From Flavobacteriaceae bacterium (GTDB taxonomy: Bacteria; Bacteroidota; Bacteroidia; Flavobacteriales; Flavobacteriaceae), in assembly GCA_015488935.1 (NCBI GenBank), contig WFMU01000080.1, positions 1-7,494 of the forward strand: a stretch of 7,494 nt of DNA, written 5' to 3'. Under the pieces are notes generated by a model that ran no database searches, was not told the origin of the DNA, and saw only the letters and a program-made list of their open reading frames with translations. Below, in pieces: positions 1 to 6,880 of this stretch; within the stretch, counting starts at the first letter, position 1, and every line of letters begins with the position of its first letter. Made by a program: the position numbers and the translations under genes.

Positions 1-382
1 AAGTTCCTAAAGTAATAATAATATGAGTTGCATTTTTAATTTGTAATTTTGTTTGTTTTACAGCATTGTTTAAATTTATTAAAAAGTTTTTTTTATCCGA
101 AGTGCTTAAATCCGAATGTACATCAAAACAATGCCAACGCTCGTTGTAAAAAAACAAATCCTTCTCTGTATAAACTTTATCGTTTAAACTAGAAATAATC
201 AAATTTTCAATAGCTTTAGGTTGGAATAAAATTCCAAAAGGATTAACTGTATTTTTAAATTTAAAATAAGTTAATTTATTGCCAATATGCTGTGTAAAGC
301 AAGAGCCAATTAATAACAAATTAGCATTGTAATCGATATAGTTACTTGCTTGTTTTGGTAATATCTCGGTACGAAAATTCAT
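1..382 (-). CDS. GSCFA-family protein, N-terminal part (cut by left window edge)
   Basis: An open reading frame starts with ATG at 382 and reads leftward for 127 codons without a stop until the window ends, so the C-terminal part is missing. The translation begins MNFRTEILPK and carries GSCF at residues 26-29, which is the name-giving motif of the GSCFA family, and NPFG at 47-50, also typical. The visible end (IIITLGT) looks like a hydrophobic strand leading into the next conserved block. GSCFA proteins are common in Bacteroidota and are thought to have an SGNH-hydrolase-like fold, with the Ser of GSCF in the nucleophile position; their substrate is not established. No signal peptide is visible, so a cytoplasmic location is likely. 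It lies on the same strand as the hydroxylase gene, 61 bp downstream of it. Family assignment is confident, enzymatic function is not. Confidence 0.88.
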   Translation of the reverse strand, partial: MNFRTEILPKQASNYIDYNANLLLIGSCFTQHIGNKLTYFKFKNTVNPFGILFQPKAIENLIISSLNDKVYTEKDLFFYNERWHCFDVHSDLSTSDKKNFLINLNNAVKQTKLQIKNATHIIITLGT

Positions 383-401
383 TTTTACAATATTATTGGT
401 A

Positions 402-409
402 CAAAGTAA
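402..409 (-). promoter_or_regulatory. Possible -7 element for the GSCFA gene
   Basis: On the minus strand this reads TTACTTTG, one mismatch from the Bacteroidota -7 consensus TAnnTTTG, and it lies about 20 bases before the GSCFA start codon at 382. The implied leader would be very short. No clear TTG -33 element is seen at the right distance, so the gene may equally be read through from the hydroxylase gene upstream. Weak call. Confidence 0.3.
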
Positions 410-443
410 GCAAAAATTATATCGAACCGAAGTTTTTTAAAAA

Positions 444-1562
444 TTATAAATACAATGTATAAAAAACAAAAGCCAAACCTACATATTTTATTATTTCTAA
501 GATAACAACAGATTTATTTTCCATAAGACGACCAACAATAACAATATTAAGCATTAGTAATATTAGTAAAATGTATGTGTAGGTAATAGGTATATCTGCC
601 ATAATGTATGCCGTTATTGCTAGTAGTACAAATGCAAGAAACATTAAAAAAACCAAATAAGCCTTTTTTACTTTCGAATAATTTTTATAATCGTAGCTAC
701 CTTTATTAATATAAGTACTCGATAATTTTAGAGCACCAGATTCAGGAATCCAATCTGGACCTTTAAATAAAAGTTTTATTTTTTCTGTAAATGTTGGTAA
801 TTGTTTCATCTGAAACAGTAGATTGGAATAATAATGAAATACTGAAGGAATAAAATTACGTGTATTGATATCTTTTGTAATACCATAAGCAACAGGATTT
901 TTTTCTTCTTCAAAAGAACCAAAAAGGCGATCCCAAATAATAAAAATACCACCGTAATTTTTATCTAAATACTCTGTATTACTACCGTGGTGTACACGAT
1001 GATGCGATGGAGTAACCATAAATTTTTCGATAATACCTAATTTTGGGATTAAAGTAGTATGTAATAAAAATTGATACAAACCAATAACCAAATGCGTACC
1101 TAAAACCACCTTTGCCGAAAAACCGATAATTGGCATTAACGACCAAACTAAAACACGAACAACCACCTGAAAGGGTGTTAGATTTAAAGCAACCGTATAA
1201 TTGTAATCCTCACTTTGGTGATGTACAATATGTGCTCCCCAAAAAAGATTTATTTCGTGACCTGCTCTATGATAAAAATACCAAAGAAAATCAGAAACAA
1301 CAACCGCTAAAATAAAATAGTATTTTGTTTCTGGTATATTAAATATAGCAAAATGAGTATATAAATAATTAAAATGCATGTAAATTAATGGTACCATTAA
1401 TAAACCAGCAGCTCTGTCAAAAATTCCCATAGATAAATTAGAAACAGTATTCTGAAATCGAAAAACTTTTTTTCCTTTTTGACGAGCAATTAGATATTCT
1501 ATACCAACAACAAATAGTACACCCGCAATGACCATCCATAAATATTTATTATTATCGTCCAT
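444..1562 (-). CDS. Fatty acid hydroxylase / sterol desaturase superfamily membrane protein, alkylglycerol monooxygenase-like
   Basis: This is a 372-residue polytopic membrane protein with the histidine signature of the superfamily: HRAGHE at residues 98-103, HIVHH at 111-115 and HHRVHH at 187-192, plus His168 (LLHT). These residues bind a non-haem di-iron centre that hydroxylates or desaturates lipids using O2. Hydrophobic helices precede the first box (about 9-26, 50-68, 80-97) and separate the boxes (about 128-171). Three more lie after a soluble segment, at about 301-320, 328-346 and 352-372. The stretch from the first His box to about residue 275, including HQSEDYN, TPSHHRVHHG, DKNYGGIFIIWDRLFG and FKGPDW, resembles from memory animal alkylglycerol monooxygenase (AGMO/TMEM195), an ether-lipid cleaving enzyme, more than small sterol desaturases. 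The true substrate is unknown; hydroxylation of an acyl or alkyl chain of a membrane lipid is an inference. ATG at 1562 is chosen because a near-perfect promoter lies about 30 bases upstream. Confidence 0.9.
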   Translation of the reverse strand: MDDNNKYLWMVIAGVLFVVGIEYLIARQKGKKVFRFQNTVSNLSMGIFDRAAGLLMVPLIYMHFNYLYTHFAIFNIPETKYYFILAVVVSDFLWYFYHRAGHEINLFWGAHIVHHQSEDYNYTVALNLTPFQVVVRVLVWSLMPIIGFSAKVVLGTHLVIGLYQFLLHTTLIPKLGIIEKFMVTPSHHRVHHGSNTEYLDKNYGGIFIIWDRLFGSFEEEKNPVAYGITKDINTRNFIPSVFHYYSNLLFQMKQLPTFTEKIKLLFKGPDWIPESGALKLSSTYINKGSYDYKNYSKVKKAYLVFLMFLAFVLLAITAYIMADIPITYTYILLILLMLNIVIVGRLMENKSVVILEIIKYVGLAFVFYTLYL

Positions 1563-1591
1563 AATATGTATAAATAAGCTTAATTTCTTTG

Positions 1592-1620
1592 CAAAACTAA
1601 AAATTTTAAACTAAAAACAA
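1592..1620 (-). promoter_or_regulatory. Flavobacterial-type promoter for the AGMO-like hydroxylase
   Basis: Reading the minus strand, TTG at 1620-1618 is followed after 18 bases by TAGTTTTG at 1599-1592. This fits the Bacteroidota vegetative promoter (TTG, 17-23 bases, TAnnTTTG) with no mismatch. Transcription would start near 1585, giving a leader of about 23 bases before the ATG at 1562. It lies in the 97-bp gap after alaS, so the hydroxylase can be expressed independently of the synthetase gene. This is the best promoter match in the window. Confidence 0.7.
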
Positions 1621-1659
1621 GGGTTTTAGCACGTTAAAAAAGACTTAAAGGTTTTATAT

Positions 1660-4293
1660 TTATAAAATATACCTTTTTGCATTTTCTAATGCAATAGTAA
1701 TTCCATCTGGATTTCTTCCTCCTGCTGTAGCAAAAAATGCTTGTCCACCACCACCACCATGGATTAATTTACCTAATTCTCTTACAACTTTACCAGCATC
1801 TAAACCTTTATTAGCGACTAAACTTTTAGAAATATAGCAAGTAAGTAATGCTTTATCTCCATTTTTTGTACCAGCTATAAAGAATAAATTTTCTACTTTG
1901 TTGCCCATATCAAACATTAAATCTTTAATAGATTTTGCATCTAAATCTAGTGTTGTTGCTAAAAAATTAATACCATTAATTTCACTAATCTTGTTTATTA
2001 AATCGCCTTTAACGAAAGATGCTTTTTCTTTCATTAGCGCTTCAATTTGTTTTTTTAGTTTGGTATTTTCGTCCTGTAAATTCAATACAGATTGTACGGT
2101 ATCTATTGGATTTTTTAAAGCTAATTTTATTTTGTTATATTCTTTATCTTGATTTGCGTAATAATCTTTTACCGCATCACTAGTAATAGCTTCAATTCTT
2201 CTAATTCCAGATGCAATAGCTCCTTCCGAAGTAATTTTAAAATGCCAGATATCTCCTGTATTTTTTACATGAGTTCCTCCACATAGTTCTTTAGATTTTC
2301 CAAATTCAATCATACGTACAGCATCACCATATTTTTCGCCAAATAATGCCATAGCACCTTGTTCAATAGCTTGTTTCATAGGAATACTACGATGTTCTTT
2401 TAAAGGTAATTTTCCTCGAATACGCGCGTTTACAAAATCTTCTACATCTTGTAATTCTTTTGGGCTTAGTTTTGCAAAATGCGAAAAATCAAACCGCAAA
2501 TATTTACTGTGTACAGCAGAGCCTTTTTGTGCTACATGTTTCCCTAAAATTTTACGTAATGCTTGATGTAATAAATGCGTTGCGGTATGATTACATTCTG
2601 TTCTAAAACGTTGTTTTACATCTACAACTGCATTAAAAGTATCTTTTATATTTTTTGGTAAATCTTTGGTAAAATGTATAATTAAATTATTTTCTTTTTT
2701 AGTATCTACTATATATACTACATTTCCATTTGGTACTTCTAAGTAACCTTTATCGCCAACTTGCCCACCACCTTCTGGATAAAAAGGCGTAATATTAAAC
2801 ACCAATTGGTACATTTCTCCATCTTTTTTTGAAGTTATTTTTCGATATTTAACAATTTTAACTGGAGTTTTTAAAATATCGTAACCAACAAATTCCTCTT
2901 CGTCATCTTCTAGTAAGGTAATCCAATCGTCTGTTTCTACTTTAGAAGCGATACGAGAGCGGTCTTTTTGTTTTTGTAATTCTTCTTTAAAAACATCTTC
3001 TTCGTAAGTATATCCTTGTTCCGATAAGATGAGTGCAGTTAAATCTTCAGGAAATCCAAAAGTATCAAATAATTCAAAGGCTCTTTTTCCAGAAACTACG
3101 GTACCGTTAGTACTTTTAACAATTCCATCGAGTAAAATCAAACCTTGGTCTAGCGTACGTAAAAAGGAGTTTTCTTCTTCTTTAATAACGTTGCTAATCA
3201 ATTGTTTTTGCGCAACAATTTCAGGAAAAGCGATTCCCATTTGTTTTGCCAATAAATTGACTAAGCGATACATAAATGGTTCTTTTTTATTTAAAAAAGT
3301 AAAACCATAACGAATAGCTCTTCTTAAAATACGGCGAATTACATAACCAGCACCGTTGTTAGATGGTAATTGTCCATCTGCAATAGCAAAAGCCACTGCT
3401 CTAATATGATCGGAAATTACACGAATAGCAATATTTACTTTTTCGCGTTCTTCGACAGTTAAATTTTTATTTTCGTATTTGGTTTGTGTAATGGTTTCTA
3501 CTTCTCTAATAATTGGTGTAAAAACATCGGTATCGTAATTTGATTGTACACCTTGAATTACCATACACAAACGTTCAAAACCCATTCCAGTATCTACATG
3601 TTGTGCTGGTAAATTTTCTAGGGAGCCATTTGCTTTACGATTGTATTGCATAAAAACCAAATTCCATATTTCGATAACTTGCGGATGGTCCATATTAACT
3701 AAACTTTTACCATCTACTTTGGCTTTTTCTTCGGCAGAACGAATATCTACATGAATTTCTGAACATGGGCCACAAGGACCTTGTGCTCCCATTTCCCAAA
3801 AATTATCTTTTTTGTTTCCGTTTAAAATACGGTCTTCGGCAATATGTTCTTTCCAATAATCGTAGGCTTCTTGGTCAAAATCTAGATTTTCATTTTTATC
3901 TCCTTCAAAAACGGTAACATAAATATTATTTTTATCTATTTTATACACTTCAGTAAGCAATTCCCATGCCCAAGCAATAGCATCTTTTTTAAAGTAATCG
4001 CCAAAACTCCAGTTTCCTAACATTTCAAACATAGTATGGTGGTATGTATCTTTACCAACTTCTTCTAAATCGTTGTGTTTACCAGAAACACGTAAGCATT
4101 TTTGGGTATCTGCAATACGCTTTATTTCTGCTTTGCGTTGTCCTAAAAAATATTCTTTAAACGGAACCATTCCTGCATTGGTAAACATTAGGGTTGGGTC
4201 GTTTTTTAAAACCATTGGAGATGAGGGTACAATTTTATGCTTTTTACTTTGGAAAAAGTCTAAAAACTGTTGTCTAATTTCTTTTGCATTCAT
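1660..4293 (-). CDS. alaS: Alanyl-tRNA synthetase
   Basis: A full-length 877-residue AlaRS, almost the same length as the E. coli enzyme (876). It charges tRNA-Ala with alanine in the cytoplasm. The class II catalytic domain fills the N-terminal third: [11 protein letters not shown] at residues 32-42, [17 protein letters not shown] at 85-101 and GPCGPCSE at 172-179. A tRNA-recognition helical region follows, with a run of basic residues around 318-328. The editing domain that removes mischarged serine or glycine is intact, with zinc ligands H569 and H573 (NHTATH) and C671 and H675 (CGGTH). A coiled-coil linker (about 740-760) leads to the C-Ala domain with a glycine-rich HGGGGG at 845-850. 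The start [10 protein letters not shown] aligns with the usual AlaRS N-terminus. Transcription is divergent from the M23 gene. No leader resembling a T-box is seen and no clear intrinsic terminator follows the gene. Confidence 0.99.
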   Translation of the reverse strand: MNAKEIRQQFLDFFQSKKHKIVPSSPMVLKNDPTLMFTNAGMVPFKEYFLGQRKAEIKRIADTQKCLRVSGKHNDLEEVGKDTYHHTMFEMLGNWSFGDYFKKDAIAWAWELLTEVYKIDKNNIYVTVFEGDKNENLDFDQEAYDYWKEHIAEDRILNGNKKDNFWEMGAQGPCGPCSEIHVDIRSAEEKAKVDGKSLVNMDHPQVIEIWNLVFMQYNRKANGSLENLPAQHVDTGMGFERLCMVIQGVQSNYDTDVFTPIIREVETITQTKYENKNLTVEEREKVNIAIRVISDHIRAVAFAIADGQLPSNNGAGYVIRRILRRAIRYGFTFLNKKEPFMYRLVNLLAKQMGIAFPEIVAQKQLISNVIKEEENSFLRTLDQGLILLDGIVKSTNGTVVSGKRAFELFDTFGFPEDLTALILSEQGYTYEEDVFKEELQKQKDRSRIASKVETDDWITLLEDDEEEFVGYDILKTPVKIVKYRKITSKKDGEMYQLVFNITPFYPEGGGQVGDKGYLEVPNGNVVYIVDTKKENNLIIHFTKDLPKNIKDTFNAVVDVKQRFRTECNHTATHLLHQALRKILGKHVAQKGSAVHSKYLRFDFSHFAKLSPKELQDVEDFVNARIRGKLPLKEHRSIPMKQAIEQGAMALFGEKYGDAVRMIEFGKSKELCGGTHVKNTGDIWHFKITSEGAIASGIRRIEAITSDAVKDYYANQDKEYNKIKLALKNPIDTVQSVLNLQDENTKLKKQIEALMKEKASFVKGDLINKISEINGINFLATTLDLDAKSIKDLMFDMGNKVENLFFIAGTKNGDKALLTCYISKSLVANKGLDAGKVVRELGKLIHGGGGGQAFFATAGGRNPDGITIALENAKRYIL

Positions 4294-4367
4294 CTTTTAA
4301 TACGCTTAATTTTAATACTTAATTCTTAACAAAAAGTTAATAAAAATACACTTTAAAAAACATTTTG

Positions 4368-4375
4368 TAACTTTG
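4368..4375 (+). promoter_or_regulatory. -7 element for the M23 peptidase gene / plus-strand series
   Basis: TAACTTTG matches the Bacteroidota -7 consensus TAnnTTTG exactly and is followed by C, as in many flavobacterial promoters. Transcription would start near 4382, giving a leader of about 55 bases to the ATG at 4437. No TTG lies 17-23 bases upstream, so the -33 element is poor. This is the likeliest start of the M23-merR-lemA transcript. Confidence 0.55.
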
Positions 4376-4376
4376 C

Positions 4377-4415
4377 TTGCTTTTTTACATCTATTTGTAT
4401 GTAATAAAAAGGCAA
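4377..4415. repeat. Imperfect inverted repeat between the alaS and M23 -7 boxes
   Basis: Left arm TTGCTTTTTTACAT (4377-4390) faces right arm ATGTAATAAAAAGGCAA (4399-4415). The innermost six bases, TTACAT and ATGTAA, pair perfectly around an 8-base spacer; the outer parts pair with small bulges. The dyad centre is nearly equidistant from the plus-strand -7 box (4368-4375) and the minus-strand -7 box (4413-4420). It could be an operator for both genes or form a short hairpin at the 5' end of either RNA. AT-rich DNA makes weak dyads common, so function is uncertain. Confidence 0.4.
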
Positions 4416-4445
4416 AAGTAACACATTTTAATCAGTATGGCTAAA
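4413..4445 (-). promoter_or_regulatory. alaS: Promoter for alaS
   Basis: On the minus strand TACTTTTG (4420-4413) is an exact match to TAnnTTTG and is followed by C. About 20 bases upstream lies TTTAG (4445-4441), an imperfect -33 element that overlaps the first codons of the M23 gene. Transcription would begin near 4406, giving a leader of about 113 bases before the alaS ATG at 4293. Because the M23 promoter lies on the far side, the two transcripts would overlap by roughly 25 bases at their 5' ends. Confidence 0.5.
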
Positions 4446-5408
4446 GAAAAATATCATTATGATTCGAAGACCTTATCTTACAAAAAGGTAAAGTTAAAAA
4501 CTTCCGAAAAAATACTGCGTTTATTTTTATTAATAATAGCAGGTTTTTTGATAGCTTTTATGGGTTATCTTGGCTTTAGTCAGGTTTTTGAATCGCCAAA
4601 AGAGAAAGAATTAATACGAGAGATGGATAATATGCAGTTACGTTATAAGTTACTGGATAAAAAAATGGATCAAGTAGAAGGTGTTTTATCCGAAATAGCA
4701 AAAAGAGATAATAATATTTATCGTTTGTATTTTGAAGTAAATCCAATTCCAGACGAACAAAGAAAAGCAGGATTTGGAGGAATTAATAGATATAAAACAT
4801 CAGAAGGATTTAACAATTCTCAAATGATTATTGATGCCTCAAAAAAAATGGATATTTTATCCAAGCAATTGGTAATTCAATCTAAATCTTTAGATGAAAT
4901 TGTAAAATTAGCAAAAAATAAAGAAAAGATGTTGTCATCTATACCAGCAATTATGCCAATAGAAAAAGATAATTTAACTCGAATGGCTTCTGGTTATGGT
5001 ATGCGAATGCATCCTATATTAAAGATTCGAAAAATGCATGAAGGTATGGATTTTTCGGCAAAGAAAGGAACGCCAATTTATGCATCTGGAGATGGAACTG
5101 TTATTCGTGCTGAGCGAAGTAGTTCTTATGGAAATGTGGTTTATATAGACCACGGTTATGGTTACGAAACAAGATATGCTCACATGAGTGCACTAAAAAC
5201 AGTAAAAGGTAAAAAAGTAAAACGTGGTGATTTAATTGGTTTGGTAGGAAATACAGGTAGGTCTGTAGCGCCTCATTTACATTATGAGGTAATTTATAAA
5301 GGTAAACATGTAAATCCAATCGATTTTTATTTTGGAAATTTATCTGCCGAAGAATTTGCTGCAATGCAAAAAGAATCCATGCAAGAAGGACAATCTCTAG
5401 AACGTTAG
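4437..5408 (+). CDS. Membrane-anchored M23 (LytM-type) peptidoglycan endopeptidase
   Basis: A 323-residue bitopic protein. It has a basic cytoplasmic N-terminus (1-28), one transmembrane helix at about 29-50 (LFLLIIAGFLIAFMGYLGF), a periplasmic helical or coiled-coil region (about 54-165) and a C-terminal LytM domain (about 182-298). The zinc and catalytic residues are all present: H201 and D205 in HEGMD, H249 in YAHM, and H280 and H282 in HLHYE. It should therefore be an active metallopeptidase cutting peptide cross-links of peptidoglycan, rather than a degenerate activator. The hydrophobic segment has no signal-peptidase or lipobox motif, so it probably stays as an inner-membrane anchor. 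The start MAKEKYHYDS is what I expect for flavobacterial members and has no Shine-Dalgarno. It is the first gene of the plus-strand series, 17 bp before the MerR gene, and a short acidic tail follows the domain. Confidence 0.95.
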   Translation: MAKEKYHYDSKTLSYKKVKLKTSEKILRLFLLIIAGFLIAFMGYLGFSQVFESPKEKELIREMDNMQLRYKLLDKKMDQVEGVLSEIAKRDNNIYRLYFEVNPIPDEQRKAGFGGINRYKTSEGFNNSQMIIDASKKMDILSKQLVIQSKSLDEIVKLAKNKEKMLSSIPAIMPIEKDNLTRMASGYGMRMHPILKIRKMHEGMDFSAKKGTPIYASGDGTVIRAERSSSYGNVVYIDHGYGYETRYAHMSALKTVKGKKVKRGDLIGLVGNTGRSVAPHLHYEVIYKGKHVNPIDFYFGNLSAEEFAAMQKESMQEGQSLER

Positions 5409-5425
5409 AATGTAATTTATTTATT

Positions 5426-5755
5426 ATGCATATAGATTTAAAAGACAAACAATATTATCGCATTGGCGAAGTAGCCAAGGCCTTTGGTGTAAACACGTCA
5501 CTTATCCGTTTTTGGGAAAAGGAATTTGATATTATTAAACCAAAAAAAAATAAAAAAGGAAATCGTTTATTTAGACAAAGCGACATTAAAAACCTCCAAA
5601 TGATTTACCATCTTGTAAAAGAAAAAGGATTTACTTTAGATGGTGCTAAAAAGAAATTGAAGGAAAAACCAGAAAAAATAAAAAATAATCACGATATTAT
5701 AGCTCGTTTAGAAGGTATAAAAGCCGAACTAATCAATTTTAAAAATCAATTATAA
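5426..5755 (+). CDS. Short MerR-family transcriptional regulator
   Basis: A 109-residue protein with a MerR winged helix-turn-helix at residues 10-79. YYRIGEVAKAFGVNTSLIRF (10-29) is the helix-turn-helix, the basic stretch 38-50 with GNRLFR is the wing, and FTLDGAKKKL (69-78) is the second helix pair. A short helix (about 88-108) follows, probably for dimerisation. There is no effector-binding domain and no cysteine, so metal or redox sensing like classical MerR or SoxR is excluded. It may bind a protein partner or act constitutively. It follows the M23 gene by 17 bp and precedes lemA by 21 bp, so it is probably cotranscribed; its targets are unknown. An A9 run at 5542-5550 and an A6 run at 5552-5557 encode the KKNKK of the wing. 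Confidence 0.93.
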   Translation: MHIDLKDKQYYRIGEVAKAFGVNTSLIRFWEKEFDIIKPKKNKKGNRLFRQSDIKNLQMIYHLVKEKGFTLDGAKKKLKEKPEKIKNNHDIIARLEGIKAELINFKNQL

Positions 5756-5776
5756 ATTAACTAAAAAATTATTATC

Positions 5777-6364
5777 ATGAAAAAATGGCTACCCTTAATT
5801 CTTGTTGTTGCAATTGCTTTTTGGGCATACAATAAAAGTGTTGGATTTTATAATACAGCAACTAATTTAAAAGAAGAAGCAACCAGTAAATGGGCAAATG
5901 TAGAGAGTGCTTACCAACGAAGAGCAGATTTAATTCCGAACCTTGTTGCTACCGTAAAAGGATATGCGGCACATGAAAAGGAAACTCTAGAAGGTGTTAT
6001 CAAAGCAAGAGCAGAAGCTACAAAAACAACTATAAATGCAGGTGATTTAACACCCGAAAAAATGGCAGCTTTCCAAAAAGCACAAAATGGTTTATCTGGT
6101 GCTTTGAACAAATTAATGGTGGTTGTAGAACGTTATCCAGATTTAAAAGCAAATCAAAACTTTTTAGAATTACAAAGCCAACTCGAAGGTACCGAAAATC
6201 GAATAAAAGTAGAAAGAGATCGTTTTAATGATGAGGTTAAAGGATATAATAAATTTATTAAAGTATTTCCAAATAATCTTTTTGCAGGTTGGTTTAAGTT
6301 TGCAGAAATGGGCTACTTTAAAGCCGAAGCTGGTAGCGAAAAAGCACCAAAAGTGTCCTTTTAA
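5777..6364 (+). CDS. lemA: LemA family protein
   Basis: A 195-residue LemA protein of usual length. An N-terminal hydrophobic helix (residues 4-18, WLPLILVVAIAFWAY) acts as an uncleaved anchor. The helical LemA domain follows, with the conserved WANVESAYQRRADLIPNLV (39-57), KGYAAHEKETLE (61-72), VERYPDLKANQNFLELQ (117-133), EGTENRI (137-143) and YNKFIKVFP (157-165). LemA proteins are predicted membrane proteins exposed at the cell surface or periplasm. Their molecular function is not established, though they are often encoded beside TPM-domain proteins, as here. No Shine-Dalgarno is seen before ATG 5777. It lies 21 bp after the MerR gene; a 75-bp gap holding a strong inverted repeat separates it from the TPM gene. 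Confidence 0.97.
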   Translation: MKKWLPLILVVAIAFWAYNKSVGFYNTATNLKEEATSKWANVESAYQRRADLIPNLVATVKGYAAHEKETLEGVIKARAEATKTTINAGDLTPEKMAAFQKAQNGLSGALNKLMVVVERYPDLKANQNFLELQSQLEGTENRIKVERDRFNDEVKGYNKFIKVFPNNLFAGWFKFAEMGYFKAEAGSEKAPKVSF

Positions 6365-6376
6365 ATTACGACAATT

Positions 6377-6421
6377 TTTTTTATTTGTAGATTTGTTTAT
6401 TACAAATCTACAAATAAAAAA
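6377..6421. repeat. Perfect 20-bp inverted repeat (stem-loop) between lemA and the TPM gene
   Basis: Arms at 6377-6396 and 6402-6421 are perfect reverse complements of 20 bases with a 5-base loop (TTATT, 6397-6401). It begins 13 bases after the lemA stop codon and ends 18 bases before the TPM gene start. The 5' arm is T-rich and the 3' arm ends in six A, the reverse of a canonical U-tract terminator, and no T run follows on either strand. It could be an RNA stem that stabilises or ends the upstream lemA message, or a protein-binding palindrome. Each arm contains TAGATTTG on its own strand (6388-6395 plus, 6410-6403 minus). Confidence 0.9.
6388..6395 (+). promoter_or_regulatory. Possible -7 element for the TPM/yraN pair inside the palindrome
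   Basis: TAGATTTG fits TAnnTTTG exactly and would start RNA near 6402, about 38 bases before the TPM start at 6440. No TTG is seen 17-23 bases upstream, and the motif is short, so it may be only a by-product of the palindrome sequence. Its mirror copy on the minus strand points into lemA. Confidence 0.25.
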
Positions 6422-6439
6422 CTTGAAACTCACACACCA

Positions 6440-6880
6440 ATGTCTAAAGTAGAAGATTTTTTTAGTTCCCAACAAGAGCAGCAAATTATTGATGCTATAC
6501 GTATTGCCGAAAAAAATACTTCTGGAGAAATACGTGTACATATAGAGCGCATATCGAGTAAAGAAACAATAGATAGAGCTGCCGAAGTGTTTTATTATCT
6601 AAAAATGGATGAAACTAAAAATCGTAATGCCGTTTTGTTTTATTTGAGTATAGAAGATAAAAAATTTGCCATTATTGGCGATAAAAATTTGCACGAAAAA
6701 GTAGGTAATGATTTTTGGGAAAGTACCAAAAAAGAAATCTTGCATGAATTTAAAAAAGGAAATTTTACAAAAGGATTAGTAAAAGGTATTACCGAAGCAG
6801 GAAACCAATTAAAAACCTTATTTCCTTACGATAAAACAGATGTAAATGAGTTGCCAGACCATATTTCTAAAGGAAATTAA
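6440..6880 (+). CDS. Soluble TPM-domain protein
   Basis: A 146-residue protein consisting of one TPM domain. Typical parts are the N-terminal helix VEDFFSSQQEQQIIDAI (4-20), SGEIRVHIE (28-36), NRNAVLFYLSIEDKKFAIIGD (61-81, the central strands and loop) and NFTKGLVKGI (108-117) in the C-terminal helix. TPM domains occur in the plant thylakoid protein TLP18.3 and in bacterial envelope proteins. Some were reported to have phosphatase activity, but the role in this type is unknown. There is no signal peptide or membrane helix, so it is probably cytoplasmic, perhaps at the membrane beside LemA. Flavobacteria often encode a second, longer TPM protein with a signal peptide and glycine-rich tail next to this one; it is absent here. 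The stop codon abuts the yraN ATG, implying translational coupling. Confidence 0.93.
   Translation: MSKVEDFFSSQQEQQIIDAIRIAEKNTSGEIRVHIERISSKETIDRAAEVFYYLKMDETKNRNAVLFYLSIEDKKFAIIGDKNLHEKVGNDFWESTKKEILHEFKKGNFTKGLVKGITEAGNQLKTLFPYDKTDVNELPDHISKGN

Noticed and set aside
1130..1315. Plus-strand open frame of 61 codons
   Set aside because: It lies wholly inside the AGMO-like hydroxylase gene on the other strand, whose histidine motifs prove the minus frame; no domain or promoter supports it.
1621..1659. Terminator after alaS
   Set aside because: The minus strand has a T6 run 17 bases after the stop codon, but the only preceding dyad is a short CTTTAAG palindrome without a loop.
1898..2152. Plus-strand open frames inside alaS (also 3029-3310 and 4073-4300)
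   Set aside because: They are antisense to well-conserved AlaRS domains and show only low-complexity translation typical of shadow frames.
4294..4436. Riboswitch or T-box leader upstream of alaS
   Set aside because: The leader would be about 113 bases, with no T-box consensus or stem-terminator arrangement recognisable; T-boxes are also not expected in Bacteroidota alaS.
5101..5448. Minus-strand open frame of 115 codons
   Set aside because: It is antisense to the catalytic LytM domain of the M23 gene and has no recognisable domain.
6170..6541. Minus-strand frame across lemA and the TPM gene, and plus-strand frame 6228-6452
   Set aside because: Both run through the palindrome and overlap conserved LemA codons in the wrong frame; they are chance open frames in AT-rich DNA. 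The minus frame 5911-6111 inside lemA is rejected likewise.
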